Shown here piece after piece: positions 54,701-64,000 of a DNA stretch of 64,000 nucleotides. Origin of the DNA: Streptomyces sp. MST-110588 (GTDB lineage Bacteria; Actinomycetota; Actinomycetes; Streptomycetales; Streptomycetaceae); the NCBI RefSeq assembly GCF_022695595.1, contig NZ_CP074380.1:248001-312000 (forward strand), written 5' to 3'. The position numbers and the translations under genes were made by a program. The notes beneath the pieces are model-generated. The model was not told where the DNA came from. It saw only the letters and a list, made by a program, of their open reading frames with translations, and ran no database searches. Position 1 is the stretch's first letter. Each line of letters starts with the position of its first letter.

Positions 54701-57700
54701 AGACTGCGCGCGTTCCGGCCGGGAAGCGGCGGGGCGGGCGGGACAGGCGGCGGTGGCCGGGAGCCGCGCGGTGCGACGGAGACCGCGTTGCACGCGCTGT
54801 TCGCCGAGGTGCTGGGGGTGACGGACTTCGGCACCGAGGAGAGCTTTTTCGTCCTGGGCGGCAACTCCCTGCTGGCCAACAGCCTCCTGACCCGGATCCG
54901 TGCCACGCTCCCCGCCGCCCCGACGATCCGTGACGTCTTCCGGTCCTCGACCGTGGCGGGGCTCGCGGCCGTGATCGACGGCGGTACCGATGGCGGTACG
55001 GTGGCGCCGCAGGGCACCCGGCTGGTCCCGGTGCCCCGGCCCGACCGCGTCCCGGCCTCGTACGCCCAGCGCAGCCTGTGGTTCCTGCACCAACTGGGCG
55101 GCCAGGGACCGACGTACCACATCCCGCTTGCGGCCCGGCTGGACGGGCCGCTGGACGTGGCCGCGCTGCGCGCCGCGCTGGCCGATGTGCAGCGCCGCCA
55201 CGAAAGCCTGCGCACGGTCTTCCCCGGCACCGACGGCGAGCCCTGGCAGCGCGTCCTGGAGGACCCCGACGTCCCCCTGACCACGCTGGAGATCGGCGGG
55301 ACCGACGGGGTCGCCGGGGCCGCCGGAACCGACGAGGCCGGCCCGGCGGGCGAGGCAGGCCAAGCCGGTGAGGTCGCGCTGCACGCCGCGCTGGCGCGGG
55401 AGTTCCGGCGGGAGCTGGACCTGACCCGGCAGCAGCCGTGGCGCGCCACGCTGTTCACCCTCGCTCCCGACTCCCATGTGCTGCTGATCGTCGTGCACCA
55501 CATCGCGGCCGACGAACACTCGCTGCACCCGCTGACCCGTGACCTGGCCACCGCCTACGCCGCGCGCCGCGCCGGCCGCGCCCCCGGGTGGCCGCCGCTG
55601 CCGGTGCAGTACGCGGACTTCACGCTCTGGCAGCGGCGCGTCCTGGGCCGCGAGGAGGACCCCGGGAGCCTGCTCGCCGCCGAACTGGCCCATTGGCGTA
55701 CGGCGCTGCGCGGGGCCCCCGACGAGCTGCGGCTGCCGGCGGACCACCGCCGCCCACGGACCGCAGCACATCCCGGCGACGCCGTCCCCTTCACCTGGAG
55801 CCCCGAACTGGGCGCGCGGGCCGCCGAGTTGGCGATGTCCCGCGGCGCCACCGTCTTCATGGTGCTGCACGCCGCCGTGGCCTGTCTGCTCAGCAGGCTC
55901 GGGGCGGGCACCGACATCCCGCTGGGCACGGTGGCGGCGGGCCGTGACGAGGCGGCGCTGGAGGAGCTGGTCGGCTTCTTCACCCATACGCTCGTGCTGC
56001 GGACCGACCTGTCCGGGAATCCCGGCTTCTCGGCCGTCCTGGACCGGGTCCGGCACACCGACATCACGGCCTTCGCGCATCAGCGCGTTCCGTTCGAACG
56101 GGTCGTCGAGGCGGTCAATCCGCCGCGTGAGCTGGGCCGTCATCCGCTCTTCCAGGTGATGATCAGCATGCACACGGGCCGTCAGGCCGAGCTGCGGCTG
56201 CCGGGCCTGGAGGCCACCGCGTTCCAGCCGCCCCGCTCCATGGCCAAGTTCGCGCTGCTCTTCGACTTCACCGAGCGGGCGGACCACGGCATCGAGGGCG
56301 TACTGGAATACAGCGCGGACTCCTTCGAGCGGCCGACTGCGGAGCTGATCGTACGTGCGCTGGGGCGGCTGCTGGAGGGCGCGCTGTCCGATCCGGACCT
56401 GCCGTTCGAGGCCCTGGACATCCTGGACGCGGACGAGGAGCGCCGGCTGAACCTGAACCTGGACCTGCCGGCCGCGCAGGGCGGGACGGCCGGGCACGAC
56501 GGGACGGCCGCGGAGGCGGCGCGGGCGACGGACCCGCTGGACTCGGCGGAGACCACGGGCTCCGCCTCCGTGTCCGCCTCGGCCCCCACGTCCGCCTCCG
56601 CCTCCGCCTCCGCGGAACTGCTCGACGCCCTGTTCCGCTCGGTCCTCGGCCGCGACCGGATCGATCGCGAGGAGAACTTCTTCCGTCTCGGGGGCGACAG
56701 CATCCTCGCCATCCAACTGGTGACCCGGGCCCGCGCCGCCGGTCTCCTGATCAGCCCCAAGGACGTCTTCACCCACCAGAGCGTCCGGGCGCTCGCACGG
56801 GTCGCGGACCGCGCGGTGCCCACCGCCTCCGCGCCCGCCGCGCCGCCCGCCCACCAGCCGCTGGGCACCCTGCCTACCACGCCGATCATGGAGTGGCTCG
56901 CCTCGCTCGGCGGGCCGGTGGAGGGGTTCGCCCAGTCCGTCGTGTGCCGGCTGCCCCCGACGGTCACCGACGAGTCGCTGCGCGCGGCCCTTCAGCAGGT
57001 GCTGGACCACCACGACGCACTACGGATGCGGCTCATCGGCGAGGCCGGCGAGCCGTGGCGGCTGGAGGTCCGGCCGCCCGGCGCCGTACGCGCCGCATCG
57101 TGTCTGCACCGGGTCTCCCTGGCCCGCGAAGGCATCACCGCGAGGACCACCAACGACCCCGACAACCCCAGCGATTCCGGCGATCCACACGGTTCGCAGG
57201 ACCTGCGGCGCCTCCTGGACGAGCTGCGCCGGGACGCGCGGCGCCGTCTGGACCCGCGCGCCGGGAACCTGCTGCGCGCCATCTGGCTCGACGGCGAACA
57301 CCCCCTGCTCCTGCTGGTCATCCACCACTTCGCGGTGGACGGGGTCTCCTGGCGCATCCTCCTGCCGGACCTGGCGGCGGCGCACACCGCCGCGCTGCGC
57401 GGCGGGTCGGCGGCGCTCGCGCCCGTACCGGTGCCGCTGCGCACCTGGGCGCAGGCGCTGGAGTCGGCGGCGTACGGCCCACGGGTGGCGGCCGAACAGG
57501 GCTGGTGGCAGCGCCTGCTGGACCGGGCGGGCGGGGTGATCGGCACCCGCGCGCTGGACCGTACCCGGGACGTCGTCGCAAGCTCCGAGTCGCTGAGCGT
57601 CACCCTGGAGCCGGGGGAGACCGCGGCGCTGCTGGCCGACGTGCCGAACCGTTTCCACGCGGCGGTCCCCGACATCCTCCTGTCCGCGCTCTCGGTCGCG

Positions 57701-60700
57701 CTGCACCGCTGGCGCGGCAACCCGGCCGGCCGGCCCGTACTGGTCGACCTGGAAGGGCACGGCCGTGACGTGTCGCCGGGCGACGACCTGGACGGCGGCC
57801 TGGACGTGTCGCGGACCGTCGGCTGGTTCACCGTGCTCCACCCGGTCCTGCTGGACGCGCGGGTGCCGGACTGGGACGCCATGCGCGACCACGGTGACGG
57901 CCTGGCCGCCGCCGCCAAGCGGATCAAGGAGCACCTGCGGGCGGTGCCCGGCCAGGGCGCGGGCCACGGTCTGCTGCGCTACCGGGGGCAGCGGCTGCCC
58001 GACGTCCACGCGCCCATCGCGTTCAACTACCTGGGGCGCTTCGACACCCAGGGGGCGGGCGAGTGGGAGCCGCTGCCGGGCAGCTTCCGCGGCGAGGCGG
58101 ATCCGGCGCTGCCGCTCGCGCACACGCTGTCGGTCGACGCCTTCGTCGAACGCGGCCCGGACGGACCGCGGATGCGGGTGGTGTGGACCTGGCCCCGGGA
58201 GGTGCTCGACGGCGCGGCCGTCACCGAACTGGCCGAGTCCTGGCGGACGGTGCTGGGCGCGTTCGTCACCCACCACACCGGGCCGTCCGGCGGCGCCCGT
58301 ACCCCTTCGGACTTCCCGCTCGTGCACGTCGGTCAGGCCCGTATCGAGGCGCTGGAGGAGGAGTACGGCGCCCTGGCCGACCTGCTGCCGGTCACGCCGC
58401 TGCAGGCGGGCCTGCTCTTCCACACCCTGTACGACGGGCCCGCCGCCGACGGTCCGGACGGCCCCGCCGACGGTCCGGACGGCCCCGGCGACGGTCCCGG
58501 GCGGCACGATCCGTACGTGGTCCAGCTCGCCCTGGACCTGACCGGTGACATCGAGCCGGCCCGGCTGCACGACGCCGTACGCGCTCTCCTCGCGCGCCAC
58601 CCGCACCTGGGCGGTGGCTTCGTCACCGACGGGCTGGAGCACCCGGCCCTCCTCGTGCCGCGCGAGGTGACGGTCCCCTGGCGTACGGCCGACCTCACCG
58701 GCCTGCCCGATGCCGACCGCACGACGGCCGTACGGCGACTGGCGCGGGAGGACCGGCGGCGCTTCGACCCGCACACCCCGCCGTTGCTGCGGTTCACCCT
58801 GATCCGTACGGCGCGGCGCCACTGGCGACTGGTCTTCACCCACCACCACCTGCTGCTGGACGGCTGGTCGGTGCCGATCGCGCTGCGCGAGCTCTTCGCG
58901 CTGTACGAAGGGAAGTCCCTGGCACCCGCCCCCGCCCATGAGGACGCTCTGCGGTGGCTGGCGGGACGTGACCAGGAGGCCGCGCGTACGGCCTGGCGGG
59001 CGGCGCTGGAGGGGCCGAGCCGACCCACGTCGGTGGTGGGACGCGCGAGGACCGGGCCGGGGAGGCCCCGGCGGAAGACGGCGCACCGGACGGGCCCCGC
59101 GACGAGCCGGGCGAACCGTACGTCTTCGCCCTCCCCGAGGACCTGACACACCGGCTGACGCGCCGGGCCGCACAATGGGGCGTCACGCTCAACTCGATGG
59201 TCGAGACGGCCTGGGCGCTGCTGCTGGCCCATCTGACCGGGCGCGCGGACGTGGTCTTCGGCGTCACCGTCGCCGGTCGCCCCGCCGAGCTCCAGGGGGC
59301 CGCCGACCTGGTGGGTCTCTTCGTCAACACCGTGCCGCTACGGGTGCGTATCGACCCCGGGGAGCGGCTGGGCGACCTCGTAACGCGCGTACAGAGCGAG
59401 CGCGCGGAGCTGCTGGACCACCAGCACCTGGGGCTGAGCGACATCGAGGAGGCCGTGGGCGCGGGCCGGCTCTTCGACACCGCGCTGGCCTTCGAGAACT
59501 ACCCCCTGGACGCCGCGGGGTTCAGCGTGCCGGCGGCCGGGGTGCGGGTGGAGTCCGTGGAGGTGCACGACGGCACCCATTACCCGCTCTCGCTCGCCGT
59601 CCTGCCACGCGAGAACCGGCTCGTCTTCCGGCTGCGGCTGCGCGAGGGCGCGCTGTCCTGGCCTGGTGACGCCGCCGAGCTGGGTGAACTGCTGCTGGCC
59701 TGCTGTGCGGCGCTCGCCGCGGCGGACGACGGGACGGGCGGCGGCGAGACGGCCGACGGCGACACGACCGATGGCAACACGACTGCCGGCAACACGACTG
59801 CCGGCGACACGACCGACGGTGACACGGAGGAGCAGCGCACAGGGAACCAGGGACCAGGGAACCAGGGCGCAGGTACGGCGGGGCGGCTGTCCCTCTTGTC
59901 CGCCGAACACCGCCGTACCGTGCTCGGTTGGGGCACCGGCCCGGACCCCGACCCGGCCGTACGGAACCAGGACGCCCCTGAGCACCCTTTCTCCCTCCCC
60001 GCCGCCTTCGAAGCGGTCGTGGCCCGGCACCCCGGCCGGGTGGCCCTGTGGTCGCAGGGGCAGGAGATCACGTATGGCGAACTCGACGCCCGCGCCAACA
60101 GGCTGGCCCGGCACCTGGCCCGCGGCGGCGCCGGATTCGGTACGCCGGTGGCGGTGGAGTCCGAGCGCTCGCCCGAGGTGGCGGTCGCCTACTTGGCGCT
60201 GGCCAAGCTCGGTGCCGTCTGCGTCCCGCTGCACCCGGGCCTCCCGCCGGAGCGCCGTCAGTGGATCCTGCGGCACACCGGTACGGAGCTGACGCTCGAC
60301 GATCTCCCCGCCGCCGAACGCGCCGCCCGCGCCGAGCCCGCGAAGGGCCCGGGCACGCGGGTGCCACCGTCCCTGACCGCCTGCGTGATCTTCACTTCCG
60401 GCTCCTCCGGCCTGCCCAAGGGGGTGGCGCTGACGCACGGGAACATCCTGACGCGGGCGCTGGACCCCCTGTGGCGGGGGCCGGAGCACGAGCGGGTGCT
60501 CTTCCACAGCCCGCACGCCTGGGACATGGGCCTGTTCGAGGTGTGGATGCCGTTGCTCACCGGGCGGCGGTCCGTCGTGGCACCCGCGGGTGACCTGGAG
60601 CCCGCGGACTACCGCCGGGTGATCGAGGCGGGCGGGGTGACGTCCGCGCTGCTGACCGCGGGGCTGTTCGACGTGATCGCGCAGGAGTGTCCCCAGGCGC

Positions 60701-63147
60701 TGCGCGGGCTGCGTGCCGTGGCCGCCGGCGGGGACGTCCTGCCGCCGGCCGCGGTACGGCGCGCCCGCCGGGCCGCGCCGGGACTGCGGGTGTTCAACCT
60801 CTACGGTCCCGTGGAGACCACCGCGTACGCGGCGGGGTACGAGGTCCCCGCCGGGCCTGCGCAGGACCCGCGGCCCCTGCCCGTCGGCGGACCGGCCCCC
60901 GGCACCCGCGTCCTGCTGCTGGACCCGGCGCTGCGGCCCGTACCCCCGGGCGTGCCCGGCGAGATCCACCTCGCCGGCGGCGGCACGGCCCAGGGCTACC
61001 TCGGCGGGCCCGGCCGGACCGCGGAACGTTTCGTCGCGGACCCGTACGGCCCGCCGGGCAGCCGGATGTACCGTACGGGAGACCTGGGCCGCTGGGACTC
61101 GGCCGGGCGGCTGCACTTCCTGGGCCGCACGGACCGCCAGCTCAAGGTCAACGGTTTCCGGATCGAGCCCGGGGAGATCGAGGCGGCGCTGAGCCGCGAG
61201 CCCGGTGTGGGCGTAGCCGCCGTGGTCGCGCGCGGAACCGGCCCCTCGGGCAAGGCGCTCATCGGGTACGTGGTGCCCGACGGCCCACTGGACACCGGCG
61301 AACTGCGCGCCGGGCTGGCCGCGAAGCTGCCCGCCCATATGGTGCCCGCCACGCTGATCACGCTGGACGCGCTGCCGCTGACCCGCAACGGGAAGGTCGA
61401 CACCGCCGCGCTGCCCGCTCCGGAGCCCGGGGGAACGGCGGCCGGGGCCCGGCCCGTACGCCCCGCCAGCAGGTGCTGGCCGCGCTGCTCGCAGATGTGC
61501 TCGGCGTGCCCGACGTGGGCGTCGAGGACAACTTCTTCGCGCTCGGCGGCAATTCGCTCTCCGCCGTCCGGGTCACCGGCCGGATCCGCGCCGAACTGGG
61601 CGGCGAGGTGTCGGTACGGGATCTGTTCGAGGCACCCACGGTGCGGTCCCTGGAACAGCGGATGGAACGGCGGATGGAACAACGGGCTGAACAGCGGACG
61701 CAGGGCGCGCGCGACGAGCAGGCCGCGGCACCGGCCGGCCCGCGGTGGACTCCCGGCCCCCGCCCGGCGGTCATCCCCCTCTCCCCCGCCCAGAAGCGCC
61801 TGTGGACGGTCAACTACCTCGGGGACCACCGGCCGGACTACGTGACCTCACTGCCCGTCGAGTTCCACGGCGCGCTGGACGTCCCGGCGCTGTGCGCGGC
61901 CGTCGGGGACCTCGTCGAGCGCCACGAGGTGCTGCGTACCGTCCTCCCGTACGGACCGGGCGGGCCCGAGCAGCGCATCCTGCCGCCGGACCGGGCACGC
62001 CCGGACATCCGTACAATCGAGGTGCCGGAAGCCGAACTGGACGAAGCACTGGCGGCCGGCCTCTCACAGGGCTTCGACCTGGCGACCGAACTCCCCCTGC
62101 GGGTACGGCTGTTCCGCTTCGGGCCCGACCGGCACGTCCTGCAGTTCGTCCTCCACCACATCGCCTTCGACGGACATTCCCTCGCTCCGCTGCGCCAGGA
62201 CCTGCGCACCGCCTACCTGGCACGGGCCGCGGGCGAACGGCCCCGCTGGCCCGCCCCGGCGGTCCAGTACGCCGACTACACACTGTGGATGCGCGACCGC
62301 CTGGGCGCGCAGGACGACCCGGACAGCCGGGCGGCCGGGCACGCCCGCTACTGGCAGGAGGCACTCGCCGGCCTGCCGCAGGACCCGGCGCTGCCACGGG
62401 ACCCGGAACTGCCGGACGACGGCGCCCCCCCCGGCCCTCGACCCCACCCCGGCCCTCGCTGCCGACCGCGGACCGGCGGACACCCTGTCCGTCGTCCTGG
62501 ACCCGGACACCCACGCCAGGGTCGCGGCGAGCGCGCGGGAGTGCGCCGCGAGCACGTACATGGTGGTGCACGCCGCCCTCGCAGCCGCGCTCGGCGACGC
62601 GGGAGCGGGCCGTGACCTGCCCATCGGCCTGCCCCTGAGCGGTCGCGACGAAGCGGCGCTGGACGGTCTCATCGGCTGCGTGGTCAACATGGTGGTGCTG
62701 CGCACCGACACCTCGGGCGAACCCACCTACCGCGAACTGATCGGCCGGGTACGCGACCGTCTCCTGGCCGCCCACGACCACCAGGACTTCCCCTTCGACC
62801 GGGTGGTGGAGCTGCTCAACCCGCCCCGCTCCTCCCGGCGGCACCCGGTCTTCCAGACCGCCGTGACGTATCTCCACCTGGACCCGGCCGCCGGCGAGGA
62901 GACCTGGCCGGACGGTCCGAGCGTCCGTATCCGCCCGATGCCTCTGGCCCACACCGAACTGGACCTCCTCTTCCAGTTCCGTGAGCTGCGCGACCCCGGC
63001 AACGGCCCGGGCGGCATCGAAGGAGAACTGCTCTACTCCTCATCCCTCGTCACCAAGGAGACCGCAACCCACATCGTCGACTCCTTCAAGGCCCGGCTGT
63101 CCGCCTTGTGCACCGACCTCGACGCCCGCGTCGACGTACGCAGGTGA
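51719..63147 (+). CDS. NRPS, C-A(Thr)-PCP-C-PCP-E-C-A-PCP-C, three apparent frameshifts
   Basis: About 3800 residues once mended. C1 51730-53010 (HHIVCDG; opening resembles EntF-type first C domains); A1 53190-54710, code D-F-W-S-I-G-M-V-H, close to threonine; PCP 54780-54980; C2 55060-56440 (HHIAADE); PCP 56610-56810 directly after it, with no A domain; E 56850-58270 ([13 protein letters not shown]); C3 58330-59720 (HHHLLLDG); A2 59980-61420, code D-M-F-L-A-G-L-A-Y, unassigned; PCP 61480-61670; terminal C4 61770-63140 (HHIAFDG). Frame breaks at 59011-59014 and 61429-61433 each need one more G; that at 62425-62432 (C8) needs one C fewer. No TE. The final C domain must use a carrier on another protein. 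Confidence 0.9.
59750..59830 (+). repeat. Twelve-base-type repeats in the C3-A2 linker
   Basis: Repeating GACACGACC/AACACGACT units code for [19 protein letters not shown] linker sequence between the third C and second A domain. Confidence 0.75.
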
Positions 63148-63183
63148 CGGGTGGCCGCCCCGTGACAGCCGTGCCGTCACCCC

Positions 63184-64000
63184 GGTCAGCCGTCCTCCCG
63201 CGCCGCCCGTACGGCGCGGGTGCGCAGGACGAGAACCCCGGCACCAGCACGCCCAGCAGCCCCAGCCCGGCACAGCCCGCCACCACCTTCGCCAGTGACA
63301 GCCACGGCAGCACGTCCCACAGGCTGCCGGGGTACCCGCCACCGGCCGGCGCCGACAGCCGCCCGGCCAGCCCGGTGAGACAGCCGGCGGCCACGGCGCC
63401 GGCCAGGACCAGCCCGACGAGCACCACGGTCAGCGACTCCCAGCCGAGCATCCGCAGCAGTTGCCCGCGGGTGGCGCCCGCCAGCCGGAGGGCCGCGAAC
63501 TCCGGTCGTCGCCGGCGCGTGGCGACGACCACGGTGTTGAGGATCCCGGCGCCCGAGAAGAGGGCCAGCGGCACCATCAGGACCCGCATGCCGACCGCGT
63601 TGCGCTCCCGTTGCTTCACGGGGTCGGCAGCACGCCGCGCCCCGGGCGGCGGAGCGCCGGCACCCGTCCGCGCCGGGCCGTACGCGGAGACTTGACCGTA
63701 CGCGGACGTATGGGCGTACACCGGCACCCGGCCGTACGCGGACACATGACCGCGCGCAGACGTCCGGCCGTGCGCGGGCGCGTCAGCCGCCGTCCGCGCG
63801 ACCGCCTGCGAGGCCGCGTGCGAGACCGCCTGCGAGGCCGCGTTGCCGCACAGCAGCAGCGCGCTCACGCCCGCCGCGAACAGGACCGGACCCGCCATGG
63901 CCGCGACCCGCCGTACGGCGCCGGCACCGTTCGCGGCGGCGAGGCCGCCCGAGCAGCGGGACAGCAGCCGGCCCGGCAGCGCGCACACCGCGCCCAACGG
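63184..64000 (-). CDS. FtsX-type ABC permease, C-terminal part (cut by window edge)
   Basis: The visible 272 codons hold two or more membrane spans and an FtsX-like end: GMRVLMVPLALFSGAGILNT, RRRRPEFAALRLAGATRGQ, and WLSLAKVVAGCAGLGLLG. It begins beyond the right edge. The frame as given runs on to 63086 inside the NRPS end; inserting one G in the run at 63234-63237 restores the usual tail (LVLRTRAVRAARED) and a stop at 63184, leaving 36 bases to the convergent NRPS. A His/Tyr/Gly-rich spacer (VSAYGRVPVYAHTSAYG) lies in the extracellular loop. It may belong to an exporter for the right cluster or be unrelated. Confidence 0.8.

Noticed and set aside
46310..62432. Split of the right megasynthases into several shorter separate genes
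   Set aside because: No start codon with ribosome site follows the breaks, domains are cut in the middle, and one-base corrections restore conserved motifs.

Overview
The DNA is very GC-rich, with strongly GC-biased third codon positions, frequent GTG starts, ATGA/GTGA start-stop overlaps and typical actinomycete regulators (SigE-family ECF sigma factor, SpoIIE phosphatase, STAS protein). It most resembles a Streptomyces or close relative; this is inferred from style and gene content, not from a marker gene. I saw no rRNA, tRNA, CRISPR array or transposase.

The window holds two different natural-product assembly lines transcribed away from each other, separated by about 21 kb of ordinary accessory genes. 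The left line (1-16289, minus strand) runs type II thioesterase -> fully reducing PKS (KS-AT-DH-ER-KR-ACP) -> NRPS Cy-A-PCP-Ox -> NRPS Cy-A-PCP -> flavin monooxygenase (cut by the left edge). Both A domains read as cysteine-type and both NRPSs start with a TubC-like docking domain. The predicted product is a reduced acyl chain on a thiazole followed by a second cysteine-derived unit.

The middle (16290-37976) holds: an SDR-like protein with a disordered tail; a secreted amidase-domain protein; an ECF sigma factor with a membrane partner, divergent from a lipoprotein plus an orphan histidine kinase; small secreted proteins; a FAD monooxygenase divergent from a GntR-TetR fusion regulator; a methyltransferase; a GNAT protein; a regulator/ABC operon whose permease has an in-frame stop; a secreted transglycosylase-type protein; a DCC thioredoxin-like protein; a STAS protein; and a SpoIIE phosphatase.

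The right line (37977-63147, plus strand) is one tightly overlapping operon. A KASIII-like protein, ACP, acyl-CoA dehydrogenase, FkbH-like and FkbK-like proteins form a cassette predicted to build hydroxymalonyl-ACP; the O-methyltransferase of the methoxymalonyl pathway is absent. Then come an A-PCP protein, a KS-(eroded AT)-PCP-C-A-PCP-TE protein, and a ten-domain NRPS, C-A(Thr)-PCP-C-PCP-E-C-A-PCP-C, with one module lacking an A domain and a bare C domain at the end. A convergent FtsX-type permease is cut by the right edge.

Seven reading-frame breaks were found: six in three of the megasynthase genes and one in the edge permease. Every one sits in or beside a G/C run and is mended by one base. 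They look like sequence errors, so I annotate these genes as single, probably intact genes. Adenylation codes and catalytic residues were read by eye against known families and need alignment to confirm.
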